Shown here: positions 45,898 to 54,203 of the stretch, piece by piece
Numbering within the stretch: the first letter of the stretch is position 1
How the letters are laid out: every line of letters begins with the position of its first letter
Assembly: GCF_002968575.1 (NCBI RefSeq)
Contig: NZ_PVBM01000001.1
Span: forward strand, 310,001-374,000
DNA length: 64,000 nucleotides
From: Neorhizobium huautlense
GTDB lineage: Bacteria; Pseudomonadota; Alphaproteobacteria; Rhizobiales; Rhizobiaceae
Reading direction: 5' to 3'
Translations under genes and position numbers: made by a program
Notes under the pieces: generated by a model
Databases searched by the model: none
What the model was told of the DNA's origin: nothing
The model's input: only the letters and a program-made list of their open reading frames with translations

Positions 45898-46113
45898 ATG
45901 GCCGAGACTGGCACTGTAAAATTCTTCAATACCGACAAAGGCTTCGGCTTTATCAAGCCTGATAGTGGTGGCGCCGACATCTTTGTCCATATCTCTGCCG
46001 TACAGGCTTCCGGCCTGTCCGGTCTCTCAGAAAATCAGAAGGTAAGCTTCGACACGGAACCGGATCGTCGCGGCAAGGGCCCCAAGGCCGTCAACCTGCA
46101 GATCGCTGGTTAA
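45898..46113 (+). CDS. Cold-shock domain protein (CspA family)
   Basis: 71 residues, single OB fold. RNP1 (K-G-F-G-F-I) and RNP2 (D-I-F-V-H-I) are intact. Binds single-stranded RNA/DNA as an RNA chaperone. AAGGA lies eight bases before the ATG. The long upstream leader resembles that of cold-induced csp mRNAs. Followed by a strong terminator. Confidence 0.94.
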   Translation: MAETGTVKFFNTDKGFGFIKPDSGGADIFVHISAVQASGLSGLSENQKVSFDTEPDRRGKGPKAVNLQIAG

Positions 46114-46141
46114 GCCTTAAAGGCTTCTATTCGAGTTGAGG

Positions 46142-46169
46142 CCCGGCAGATATGCCGGGTTTTCTTTTT
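46142..46169 (+). terminator. csp terminator
   Basis: Stem CCCGGCA/TGCCGGG (46142-46148, 46153-46159), loop GATA, followed by TTTTCTTTTT. Confidence 0.85.
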
Positions 46170-46192
46170 GTCTATGCATCCCATGGCCTCTG

Positions 46193-46840
46193 TCAGAGCC
46201 CGCGAAGGAAGGGATTGCCTCTCCGTTCGTCGCCGATCCGGCTTCCCGGCCCGTGGCCGCAGATAAAGCCGACTTCATCTCCAAGAGGCAGGACCTTGTC
46301 GCGGATCGATGCCAGAAGCGTCTCGTGATCGCCACCAGGCAAGTCGGTCCGGCCGATCGAGCCGTTGAACAGCACATCGCCGAGATGGGCGAAACCCTGA
46401 TCGCGATTGTAGTAGATCACGTGGCCCGGTGCGTGACCGGGGCAATGAAAGACTTCGAAAACGTGATCGCCGAATGAAACCCTGTCTCCCTCGTTGAGCC
46501 AGCGATCCGGCGTGAGATTCCGTACCGTCATCTTCACTCCGAACTTTTCCGCCTGGGTCTCCAGGTTCTGCAGCAACGGAAGATCTGCCTTGTGCGGCCC
46601 GATCACCTCAATGCCCAGCGCCTCGCGCAACTCATCCGCGCCCCCGGCATGGTCGATATGCCCGTGCGTCAGCCATATCTCCTTGAGCGTAATACCGTTC
46701 TCCTTGATCACCTCGAGGATCTCAGGCACATCGCCGCCCGGATCGATGACGACACCTTCCTTGGTCTCGTCGTCGAAGAGGATCGTGCAGTTCTGCTGAA
46801 ATGGCGTAACCGGGATGATGCCCGCCTGTAACTTGCCCAT
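46193..46840 (-). CDS. MBL-fold metallohydrolase (glyoxalase II-like)
   Basis: 215 residues. Metal-binding motif T-H-G-H-I-D-H-A near residue 60, H-C-P-G-H-A-P-G-H for the next histidine, D-V-L-F bridging Asp region and G-H-G-P as last His. Similar to short GloB/YcbL-type hydrolases that act on thioesters. GAGG precedes ATG 46840; a longer start is possible but less likely. A 64-residue gene lies just upstream on the same strand. Confidence 0.9.
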   Translation of the reverse strand: MGKLQAGIIPVTPFQQNCTILFDDETKEGVVIDPGGDVPEILEVIKENGITLKEIWLTHGHIDHAGGADELREALGIEVIGPHKADLPLLQNLETQAEKFGVKMTVRNLTPDRWLNEGDRVSFGDHVFEVFHCPGHAPGHVIYYNRDQGFAHLGDVLFNGSIGRTDLPGGDHETLLASIRDKVLPLGDEVGFICGHGPGSRIGDERRGNPFLRGL

Positions 46841-46908
46841 GATGCCTCGGCTCAATTGATAGATCAGCCGGGGTATAGCGAGAAACGGGAGGCATGACAG
46901 CGGAAAAA

Positions 46909-47103
46909 TCAATCGACGAGCGCGAGCGTCTTATAGTTCTCGTTGGCCGCGACGGGAGGAGCGAGCGATACGGTCGCGAGCAGGAATGCCGACACGATGA
47001 TCTTTAGCGTGAATACGGTGACGAGAACCCCCTTCAGCGGATTTCCCGCTGCAACAGCGTCCGTCTTCATAGGAGGAAGGGCAGAAAATGTCTGGGCGAT
47101 CAT
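46909..47103 (-). CDS. Small hypothetical protein with one hydrophobic segment (64 residues)
   Basis: Unrecognised. Residues about 24-52 form a hydrophobic stretch (L-V-T-V-F-T-L-K-I-I-V-S-A-F-L-L-A-T-V-S-L-A), followed by P-P-V-A-A-N-E-N-Y. This could be an internal signal or a membrane anchor. GGAGAAA lies seven bases before the ATG. It is 68 bp upstream of the MBL hydrolase on the same strand. The ribosome site and composition support a real gene. Confidence 0.6.
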   Translation of the reverse strand: MIAQTFSALPPMKTDAVAAGNPLKGVLVTVFTLKIIVSAFLLATVSLAPPVAANENYKTLALVD

Positions 47104-47216
47104 GGCGTTTCTCCAGCCTGTTTGGCCACATCAATGGCCGGCGCTCGCAAAAGTTCCGCACGTCGTTTACGCTGTTGCGGACACGACACAGCTTGAAGAA
47201 TCTGCCCTGACAGAAC

Positions 47217-47241
47217 GGAACCACCGAGGAGCGAAAGGGTT
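47217..47241 (+). promoter_or_regulatory. EcfG/RpoE2-type general stress promoter
   Basis: GGAAC (47217-47221) and GTT (47239-47241) with a 17-base spacer, 30 bases before the DUF1236 gene. This is the alphaproteobacterial general stress sigma motif. Confidence 0.6.
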
Positions 47242-47271
47242 TCCCCGCCAGTCAACATGAGGAGAAAGTCC

Positions 47272-47889
47272 ATGACGACTTGGTTGAAATGCCTGGCCCT
47301 GGGCTCCGTTTTTTCGGCGCTGGCTCTGCCTGCTGCGGCCCAGATGGCCACCACGACCGCGTCAGATATCGTCGTCCGTTCCGGCCCCGGTCAGGAATAT
47401 CCCGAGATCGGCCTTGCCACCCGAGGCAGCCCCGCCATGATGGACGGCTGTGTCGAAGGCAGCAACTGGTGCCGCATCGAAGTCAACGGCATGCGGGGCT
47501 GGGTGTTCGCTGAATACCTGACGATACGGCATAAAGGATCGCCGGTGGTAGTTCAGGAATACCGCACCCAGTACGACGTTCCGACGGTGACCTATGAGAC
47601 CACGGCCAGCGTCGTCCCTGCCGCTCCATCCCCTGCCCCCGGCGATGTCCTGCTTGGTCCGGTCGGTGCGGTGGAAGTGGTTGAGCCGCCGGAAACGGTC
47701 ATCAGCTATATCGAGGAGCATCCGGCGCAATCGATCCAGGTCCGAAACGAAGTGGTGGTTGGCGCCACGCTTCCTCCGGACGTCGTGGTCAGCGAAGTGC
47801 CTGACTATGATTACGACTATGTCGTGGTCAACGATCGGCGCGTCCTCGTCGATCCCGGCACCCGGCGCATCGTTCACATCTACGAATGA
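47272..47889 (+). CDS. Secreted SH3-like / DUF1236 protein
   Basis: 205 residues. Signal peptide of 23 residues (cleavage after A-A-A). A bacterial SH3-like domain follows (I-V-V-R-S-G-P-G-Q-E-Y-P-E-I-G and N-W-C-R-I-E-V-N-G-M-R-G-W-V), then a Pro/Val-rich linker and a C-terminal DUF1236 element (V-V-G-A-T-L-P-P-D-V-V-V, D-Y-D-Y-D-Y-V-V-V-N). Likely periplasmic cell-wall contact. GAGGAG precedes the ATG. Behind a general stress type promoter, followed by a strong terminator. Confidence 0.88.
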   Translation: MTTWLKCLALGSVFSALALPAAAQMATTTASDIVVRSGPGQEYPEIGLATRGSPAMMDGCVEGSNWCRIEVNGMRGWVFAEYLTIRHKGSPVVVQEYRTQYDVPTVTYETTASVVPAAPSPAPGDVLLGPVGAVEVVEPPETVISYIEEHPAQSIQVRNEVVVGATLPPDVVVSEVPDYDYDYVVVNDRRVLVDPGTRRIVHIYE

Positions 47890-47897
47890 CATTCCTC

Positions 47898-47922
47898 AAA
47901 GGGCGCCTCCCCGGCGCCCTTT
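47898..47922 (+). terminator. Terminator behind the DUF1236 gene
   Basis: Ten-bp perfect stem AAAGGGCGCC/GGCGCCCTTT with a five-base loop, nine bases after the stop. Confidence 0.7.
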
Positions 47923-48067
47923 CGCCTGTCCCCGACAGCGTGACCGCCTCTTCCAACAAATGCTGTTGATTGTTCAAACCGTTCGCGCTTTATGACGGAC
48001 GTAAGGCTACAATCGATAATCGGCAAAAAGAGCTTCAGCCTTTGGCAAGGAGCCGTCAGGAAAGGGA

Positions 48068-48589
48068 ATGCGAGTGGCGCGCACATCGACGGGAAGAGCC
48101 GTCCAGAAGGCCATGCCGCCGATGCCGGCGGTGGATGAAGCACAGATCGACTTTGAGACGATTGAGTTGCTTTTTTTCGCCTACCGCGACTTCGTGTCCG
48201 ACCCCGACGCAATCCTCGCCAAGATCGGCATGGGCCGGGCCCATCACCGGGTGGTCTATTTCGTAAGCCGTCAGCCGGGCATGATGGTGGCAGATCTTCT
48301 GGATACCCTGCAAATCACCAAACAGAGCCTTGCGCGCGTGCTGAAGCAGCTTATCGAGCTGGGCTATATCCGTCAGATGGCAGGCGCCAAGGATCGTCGC
48401 CAGCGCAGGCTTTACCCGACATTGGCTGGCCGGGAGCTCGCGCTCGCCCTTTCGGAGCCGCAATCGCGCCGTATCGCTCTCGCCATGGAGGATTTGACGC
48501 CTGAAATGCGGGCTGCGGTAAAGCAGTTCCTGCGTAAAATGCGCGGACGCGATGAAAATCTCGAGCCGATCGACAGTGACCTGGATTGA
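48068..48589 (+). CDS. MarR-family transcriptional regulator
   Basis: 173 residues. Winged helix with L-D-T-L-Q-I-T-K-Q-S-L-A-R-V-L-K-Q-L-I-E and the wing D-R-R-Q-R-R-L-Y-P-T-L-A-G, flanked by dimerisation helices. Ligand unknown. Start ATG 48068 after GGAAAGGG. It begins a probable four-gene operon with a response regulator, a histidine kinase and a DUF1349 protein. Confidence 0.9.
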   Translation: MRVARTSTGRAVQKAMPPMPAVDEAQIDFETIELLFFAYRDFVSDPDAILAKIGMGRAHHRVVYFVSRQPGMMVADLLDTLQITKQSLARVLKQLIELGYIRQMAGAKDRRQRRLYPTLAGRELALALSEPQSRRIALAMEDLTPEMRAAVKQFLRKMRGRDENLEPIDSDLD

Positions 48590-48593
48590 GCAA

Positions 48594-49292
48594 ATGACGA
48601 AAACGCCCCTTTCTGACGACGCCCCCCATCTCCTCGTGGTCGATGACGATACCCGTATCCGCGATCTGCTGAATCGCTACCTCATGGAACAGGGCTTTCG
48701 GGTTACTGTCGCAGGCGATGCTGCAGAAGCACGCCGCAAGCTGGAAGGCCTGCATTTCGACCTGATCATCCTCGATGTGATGATGCCCGGCGAATCCGGC
48801 CTTTCGCTCACGCAGTCGCTTTATCAGAAGAAGACCATTCCGGTAATCCTCCTGACGGCGCGCGCCGAGGCCCAGTCGCGCATCGAGGGTCTGGAGGCGG
48901 GCGCCGACGATTATCTGGCCAAGCCCTTCGACCCGCGCGAACTGGTGCTGCGCATCAACAACATCCTGCGCCGCAGTTCCTCGCCCGATACGCCGAAGAT
49001 CGAGCAGATCATGTTCGGGCCGTTCACATTCTCGATCCCGCGCAAGGAGTTGCGCAGGGCGGCGGAAACCATCAGGCTGACCGACCGGGAACAGGAAATC
49101 ATGCTGCTTTTCGCGCTGCGGGCGGGCGACACCATTCCCCGCCACGAGCTGATCGGCGACGATGCAGAGGTCGGCGAACGCACGATTGACGTGCAGATCA
49201 ACCGTTTGCGGCGTAAGATCGAGGAAGATCCGGCCAATCCCGTTTATCTTCAGACGGTGCGCGGCATCGGATACCGACTGAGTATCGATTAG
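48594..49292 (+). CDS. petR: OmpR/PetR-family response regulator
   Basis: 232 residues. Receiver domain with acidic pocket V-V-D-D-D-T, phosphorylation site in L-I-I-L-D-V-M-M-P-G and conserved Lys in A-K-P-F-D-P. The C-terminus is a winged-helix output domain (E-R-T-I-D-V-Q-I-N-R-L-R-R-K-I-E). The sequence matches PetR, first described in Rhodobacter and common in rhizobia. It starts four bases after the MarR stop. Symbol is by family resemblance. Confidence 0.88.
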   Translation: MTKTPLSDDAPHLLVVDDDTRIRDLLNRYLMEQGFRVTVAGDAAEARRKLEGLHFDLIILDVMMPGESGLSLTQSLYQKKTIPVILLTARAEAQSRIEGLEAGADDYLAKPFDPRELVLRINNILRRSSSPDTPKIEQIMFGPFTFSIPRKELRRAAETIRLTDREQEIMLLFALRAGDTIPRHELIGDDAEVGERTIDVQINRLRRKIEEDPANPVYLQTVRGIGYRLSID

Positions 49293-49321
49293 TCCGACAA
49301 AGCGGACACAGCGGAAGGCGG

Positions 49322-50701
49322 ATGGCTTTTTTTGACACCCTCAAACGCGACATGGACCGGTTCGTCATCCCCGGCTGGCGACCGTTCGCGCGATGGCTGC
49401 GCCGCCGCCTGCCGACCGGCCTCTATACCCGTTCGCTGCTGATCGTCATCCTGCCCATGCTGCTTTTGCAGACGGTCGTTGCCGCCGTCTTCATGGAGAG
49501 GCACTGGCGCATGGTTACCGAGCGCCTTTCCGAGGGCACGGTCCGCGACATCGCCGGCATCATCGAGGTCATCAAGAGCTATCCGCAGGATGGAAATTAC
49601 GATGCGATCACCCGCATCGCCGACGACGCATTGAACCTCACCGTCGCCGTCGAGGAAAACGGCCAGCTGCCGCCGCCGCGCCCGCGCCCCTTCTTCTCGA
49701 TCCTCGATGATATTCTGGCGGAACAGATCACCCGCCAGATCCAGATGCCCTTCTGGATCGACACGGTGGGAGACAGCCGGCTCGTCGAGATCCGCATCAA
49801 GTTCGACGACCGAGTGTTGAGAGTATTCACCCGCCGCGGCTCGACCTATGCGTCGAACACCCATATCTTTCTTGTCTGGATGGTCGGCACGGCCTTTGTG
49901 CTGGCGGTCATTTCCATTCTCTTCCTGCGCGGCCAGATCCGGCCGATCCTGGCGCTCGCACAGGCAGCCGAAAGCTTCGGCAAGGGACAGAAGACCGAGG
50001 GATTTTCGCCGCGCGGCGCCGATGAAATTCGCCGCGCCGGCCTCGCCTTCATCCAGATGCGCGAACGCATCGAGCGCCAGATGGAGCAGCGCACTGCGAT
50101 GCTCGCCGGCATCAGCCACGACCTCAGGACCATATTGACGCGCTTCAAGCTGCAACTCGCGCTGGCCGGCGACAAGCCGGAGCTTGCCGGCATGGGCCAG
50201 GACGTCGATGACATGCAGTCGATGCTGGAAGGTTATCTCGCCTTTGCCAAGGGCGAGGCGGAGGAGGATTTCGGCGAACTGCGTTTGAGCGAGTTGCTTG
50301 AAAAGCTGCGCTACGACTTTTCCATCCGCGGCAAGACGATGACCTACGAGATCGACGGTGAAGACGAAATCGCCGTCCGTCCGAACGCCTTTACCCGGCT
50401 TCTCAGCAATCTGGTTTCAAACGCGGAGCGGTATGCCAGCACTCTGCATATCGATGCCCGGCACAGCGCTAAATGGCTGACGCTGACGCTTGACGACGAC
50501 GGCCCCGGCATCCCCGTCGAAGCGCGAGAGGATGTGTTCAAGCCGTTCTACCGGCTTGACGAGGCTCGCAATCTGAACGCGTCCGGGACAGGTCTCGGGC
50601 TCGCCATCGCCCGCGACGTCGCCCGTGCCCACGGCGGCAATGTAACGCTCGCCGACAGTCCCAGAGGCGGCCTGCGGGCCGTCGTCCGAATACCGGCCTA
50701 A
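49322..50701 (+). CDS. Membrane sensor histidine kinase (EnvZ-like)
   Basis: 459 residues. Transmembrane helices about 38-58 and 180-200 enclose a periplasmic sensor of about 120 residues. HAMP domain follows, then the H-box G-I-S-H-D-L-R-T-I-L-T-R-F-K-L, and N, G1 and G2 boxes in the ATPase domain (N-L-V-S-N-A-E-R-Y, D-D-D-G-P-G-I, G-T-G-L-G-L-A-I). The H-box lacks the usual Pro (T-I instead of T-P). Partner of the upstream PetR-like regulator. Confidence 0.92.
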   Translation: MAFFDTLKRDMDRFVIPGWRPFARWLRRRLPTGLYTRSLLIVILPMLLLQTVVAAVFMERHWRMVTERLSEGTVRDIAGIIEVIKSYPQDGNYDAITRIADDALNLTVAVEENGQLPPPRPRPFFSILDDILAEQITRQIQMPFWIDTVGDSRLVEIRIKFDDRVLRVFTRRGSTYASNTHIFLVWMVGTAFVLAVISILFLRGQIRPILALAQAAESFGKGQKTEGFSPRGADEIRRAGLAFIQMRERIERQMEQRTAMLAGISHDLRTILTRFKLQLALAGDKPELAGMGQDVDDMQSMLEGYLAFAKGEAEEDFGELRLSELLEKLRYDFSIRGKTMTYEIDGEDEIAVRPNAFTRLLSNLVSNAERYASTLHIDARHSAKWLTLTLDDDGPGIPVEAREDVFKPFYRLDEARNLNASGTGLGLAIARDVARAHGGNVTLADSPRGGLRAVVRIPA

Positions 50702-50712
50702 AGCGAGAAAAA

Positions 50713-51294
50713 ATGTCCTTCGACCTTTCCGAAATGCAATGGTTGAACCCACCGATCGAAAGCCGTCTCGACCGTGATCGGCTGGTCGTCCGCTCCGGCA
50801 AGGATACCGATTTCTGGCAGGGCACCTATTACGGTTTTCATCGCGACAATGGCCATTTTCTCTTCCAGCGCCGGTCCGGCGACTTCACGGCCGAAACGTC
50901 CTTCGTTGGCCATTACGAAACGCTTTACGATCAGGCCGGGCTGATGATCCGCCACGACGAAACGCACTGGATGAAATGCGGCATCGAATTCACCGACGGA
51001 GCCCGCCATTTCAGCGTCGTTGTCACCAATGGTCACTCGGATTGGTCGGCGTTCCGCCTGACAGAGGATTTCAGCGAGATGTTCGTGAGGGTCACCCGCA
51101 TGGGCGACGCCCTCTTCATCCAGTATCGCCCCGATACCCGGCCGGACTGGCGCATGGCGCGGCTCGCCTATTTCCCGCCGGAGTTCAGCGAGCTTTCCGT
51201 CGGCATGATGTTCTGTTCACCGCAGCGGGAAGGATTCGAGGTGGAATTTCGCTCCTTCAGCCTGACCGAAGTCAAGAGCCGCGATATCCACTGA
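50713..51294 (+). CDS. DUF1349 protein (concanavalin-like fold)
   Basis: 193 residues, beta-rich. DUF1349 features are T-D-F-W-Q-G-T-Y-Y-G-F-H, L-Y-D-Q-A-G-L-M-I-R and W-M-K-C-G-I-E-F. No function known for this family, although it resembles YesU. Starts 12 bases after the kinase stop, so probably the last gene of the MarR-PetR operon. Confidence 0.85.
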   Translation: MSFDLSEMQWLNPPIESRLDRDRLVVRSGKDTDFWQGTYYGFHRDNGHFLFQRRSGDFTAETSFVGHYETLYDQAGLMIRHDETHWMKCGIEFTDGARHFSVVVTNGHSDWSAFRLTEDFSEMFVRVTRMGDALFIQYRPDTRPDWRMARLAYFPPEFSELSVGMMFCSPQREGFEVEFRSFSLTEVKSRDIH

Positions 51295-51306
51295 TACCGA
51301 GAAAGC

Positions 51307-51648
51307 CTAGATGAGCTTCCTGCCGTTCGGCACCGGCTGCTCCACGGCGGCGAGCACGATCGCGCCGTTTTCGTCCTCAAAGCCGAGGGTGAGCACCTCC
51401 GAGCGGAAAGGACCGATCTGCCTCGGCGGGAAATTGACGACCCCCAGCACCTGCCGGCCGACAAGCGTCTCCGGCGTATAATGCACCGTGATCTGCGCCG
51501 AGGATTTCTTGATGCCGATTTCGGGGCCAAAGTCGATCTTCAGCTTGAATGCCGGTTTGCGCGCTTCCGGGAACGGCTCAACCTCGACAATCGTGCCGAC
51601 GCGGATATCGACTCTCTCGAAATCGCCATAGGTGATCTCTTCGGCCAT
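51307..51648 (-). CDS. csaA: tRNA-binding chaperone-like protein CsaA
   Basis: 113 residues, OB fold of the EMAP/tRNA-binding type. Typical parts are [24 protein letters not shown] and the end V-P-N-G-R-K-L-I. CsaA is a dimeric protein with reported chaperone and tRNA-binding activity. Last gene of the YbjN-proC-csaA run on this strand. Confidence 0.93.
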   Translation of the reverse strand: MAEEITYGDFERVDIRVGTIVEVEPFPEARKPAFKLKIDFGPEIGIKKSSAQITVHYTPETLVGRQVLGVVNFPPRQIGPFRSEVLTLGFEDENGAIVLAAVEQPVPNGRKLI

Positions 51649-51657
51649 CGGCGTCGC

Positions 51658-52476
51658 TCAGCTTCCGAGCTCTTCGGCCCGCTTGCGAGCGGCGGCGATC
51701 GCCTTGTCGAACAGCGGCTGCATGCCGTCCTCAGCCATCAGCACGGAGAGCGCAGCCGCGGTCGTTCCACCTGGAGAGGTGACGTTCTGACGAAGCTTCG
51801 AGGCGTCATCGGGGGACTGATGAAGGAGCTCACCAGCCCCCGAGACAGTTTCCCGCGCAAGCCGCATGGCGAGGTCCGCCGGCAGGCCTGCTTTCCGGCC
51901 CGCTTCCGCCATGCACTCGACGAGATAGAAAACATAGGCCGGACCGCTGCCGGAAACGGCGGTGACCGCATCGATGTCTGCCTCACTCGCCACCCACTCC
52001 ACCGGACCGCTGACCTTGAGCAGAGCCTGAACCGCTTCCCGTTGCGCCTCGGTGACCTTGGGATTGGCATAGGCGCCTGTCACGCCCCTGCCGATCATGG
52101 CGGGCGTATTCGGCATCGCCCGCACCATGGCGGCGTCGCCGAGATAACCTTGCAGATAGGAGAGCGTCTTGCCGGCTGCGACTGAGACGACGACGGTGCC
52201 TGCGCCGACCATCGGCTTCAGCGGCGGCAGCACCGCATCCATCAACTGCGGCTTGACCGCGAGAAACAGGATATCGGCTGCAAGCTCATTTGTAGGCGCC
52301 GCAAAATGACGGGCGCCGGCCTCGGCAATCGTAAGCTTCATCGCTTCCGAGGGCGACGGGTCGATGACAGTCACGGACGATCCTGGCACGCCGTTCTTCA
52401 GCCAGCCGGAAAGCATGGCACCGCCCATATTGCCGGCGCCGATGAGGACGATCGAACCCAACTGCGCCAAGGCCAT
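51658..52476 (-). CDS. proC: Pyrroline-5-carboxylate reductase
   Basis: 272 residues. Rossmann motif I-V-L-I-G-A-G-N-M-G-G-A-M near the start and the C-terminal signature S-G-S-G-P-A-Y and T-S-P-G-G-T-T-A-A-A. Last step of proline synthesis, using NAD(P)H. The start ATG shares its first base with the upstream stop codon (TGATG), so translation is coupled to the YbjN gene. A longer open frame upstream is not used. Confidence 0.96.
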   Translation of the reverse strand: MALAQLGSIVLIGAGNMGGAMLSGWLKNGVPGSSVTVIDPSPSEAMKLTIAEAGARHFAAPTNELAADILFLAVKPQLMDAVLPPLKPMVGAGTVVVSVAAGKTLSYLQGYLGDAAMVRAMPNTPAMIGRGVTGAYANPKVTEAQREAVQALLKVSGPVEWVASEADIDAVTAVSGSGPAYVFYLVECMAEAGRKAGLPADLAMRLARETVSGAGELLHQSPDDASKLRQNVTSPGGTTAAALSVLMAEDGMQPLFDKAIAAARKRAEELGS

Positions 52477-52976
52477 CAGGCTTCGCCCACCGTTTCGAAC
52501 AGAACCGCATCCATGGCCGCCTTCGCTTCCATGCCCGACCAGACGACGAACTGGAATGCCTGGTAATAGGCCTCGCAGGCTTCGAGAGCGCTGGAAAGCA
52601 GCACTTCGACCTGCTGGTTGTTGGGCTCCGCGCCGCCGGCGAGCAGCAGGGACTGTCGGAAAATGATGACATCTTCCTGGCGCCACAGATCGAAATGCCC
52701 CATCAACACCTGCCCGTTGATATGGGACAGCAGGCGGATCACCTCGTTGACCCGCATGTCGGGGATCTTGATGTCGAAGGCGCAGGCCAGATGCAGCGCC
52801 TCGAACTCCTCCATCCAGGAGAAGGAAACATGGTAGTCAGTCCAGCGGCCTTCCACGGTCATGGCGATTTCGTCCTCGCCGGACCGTTCGAACGTCCAAT
52901 CGTTCGAAGCTGCAACGAACTCGATCATGTCGACCGGGTTCGACTGGCGTTCGATTTCCATTTCCATAAGGCTCAT
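52476..52976 (-). CDS. YbjN-domain protein
   Basis: 166 residues from ATG 52976 (M-S-L-M-E-M-E-I-E-R), with AAGG seven bases ahead. The family fold shows in I-A-M-T-V-E-G-R-W-T-D-Y-H-V-S-F-S-W and V-I-R-L-L-S-H-I-N-G-Q-V. YbjN proteins act as chaperone-like or regulatory factors of unclear mechanism. It is first in the run with proC and csaA. Confidence 0.88.
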   Translation of the reverse strand: MSLMEMEIERQSNPVDMIEFVAASNDWTFERSGEDEIAMTVEGRWTDYHVSFSWMEEFEALHLACAFDIKIPDMRVNEVIRLLSHINGQVLMGHFDLWRQEDVIIFRQSLLLAGGAEPNNQQVEVLLSSALEACEAYYQAFQFVVWSGMEAKAAMDAVLFETVGEA

Positions 52977-53759
52977 GCGGCACCTTCTTGACCGGAATGA
53001 ATGCGAATTGGTGCGAGATACGCCAAACACGCGAACAATGACCGGGAACAACACTTTGGATGATCGCCCGATGCTACCAGAATAACGCAGTCACCCTGTC
53101 TGGAGCTTACCAAGCCGTTTCGAATCATCCTTTAAAATCAGTGTACCTACACGGAGTCCGGCTGCCAGCCCCTTTCCCTCCATTTTGATCAATCAACCGT
53201 GGAAACATCTTCGTGTCGGAGATCAGAAGGGACTCATAACTGACTCTGGACGCTGGCTTTTTTGGCAGTGTCCACAGGGCGCCATTTTTTTGGAGCGAAG
53301 CAGCTCTGCCGCCTGTGTCGTCAATCGGCCCCGCGCGGCAATCGCGACGCCGTCCCGAACTGATCCGGGAAACAGGCCGCATTTGAAGAGGAACACCCAC
53401 AGCCGCGCCGACGGTTCATCGGGCACGGTTGGAAAGGAATGGGGCAGACGGAGGGTATCAGCAGGTTTTAGGCATCAGGCTTTCCGCCCGCCCCGACCAT
53501 GCCCTGGATCTCAAGGGGATTTCCCAGCCCCTTTCGATCGTCCGGCAGCGGCCGTCACCGGAAACCAAGCTCTTGCGAACCCGAAGAGGCAGCCGGCTCG
53601 CGAACCCGGTTCCCATCCGATGACCCGGGGATTATGGCCCAGGTTCCGGAGGACGAGGATCCGAGGAGGAAAAAATGTCGGAGCGGCGTTGATGAAGCTG
53701 GAGGAATCGTTTTGACCGTAGTTGAATTATCCCCGGCCGACAGGCCGGGAGCAATTTCC
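52977..53759. other. 783-bp intergenic region
   Basis: No gene recognised. Features seen are a hairpin TGGACGCTG/CAGTGTCCA (53247-53255, 53266-53274) with a T7 run 10 bases on, an AAGGGG/CCCCTT hairpin (53513-53533), a strong GAGGAGG ribosome site near 53660-53668 followed by a frame of only five codons, and a 7-bp perfect hairpin CCCGGCC/GGCCGGG (about 53734-53751). A small RNA is conceivable but not supported enough to call. Confidence 0.4.
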
Positions 53760-54014
53760 TTACTGCCCTGAAAGCTTCGCTTCCAACGCTTCGATGCGGG
53801 CCCTCAGCGCTTCGTTCTCGTCGCGGGCTCTCGCGGCCATCTCGCGGACGGCTTCAAATTCCTCGCGCTTGACCACGTCCATATTGTTGAGAAACCGCTC
53901 GGCCTGAGCGTGAAACGCAGTTTCAACCTCCTTGCGCACGCCTTGCGCGGCGCCGGCGGCATCCGTCATCAGCCGGGCAAAATCGTCGAGAATGCGGTTC
54001 GTTCCGGTTGCCAT
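53760..54014 (-). CDS. UbiK/BMFP-family accessory factor
   Basis: 84 residues. N-terminal amphipathic helix (N-R-I-L-D-D-F-A-R-L-M-T-D-A-A-G-A) and a C-terminal coiled coil (F-E-A-V-R-E-M-A-A-R-A-R-D-E-N-E-A-L-R-A-R-I-E). These are marks of membrane-fusogenic BMFP proteins and of UbiK, which helps ubiquinone synthesis. ATG 54014 has GGGAG ahead; a longer open frame upstream is not coding. Divergent from lgt. Confidence 0.85.
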   Translation of the reverse strand: MATGTNRILDDFARLMTDAAGAAQGVRKEVETAFHAQAERFLNNMDVVKREEFEAVREMAARARDENEALRARIEALEAKLSGQ

Positions 54015-54203
54015 GGTTCTGAACTCCCATATCGTCTGGCCGGCTGATCGCTCGGCAATGTCCTTGATCTGAAGTAGGGCCTGAACGGCCGGCTTGCAAG
54101 CATCATCCACTGTTAGCATGGGCGCCAGCTGAGATTCGCCTTGACCGCCGATGGCCGCAACGCCATGTTCCGCGGCGATACGGTTAGTAGGGAACCCTGT
54201 AGA

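Noticed and set aside
53391..53417. EcfG-like pair GGAAC and CGGTT at 17 bases
   Set aside because: The -10 is imperfect and no gene follows within a sensible distance.
53660..53710. Strong GAGGAGG ribosome site with short frames
   Set aside because: The frames are 5 and 7 codons long; too short to call a gene and no leader function is evident.
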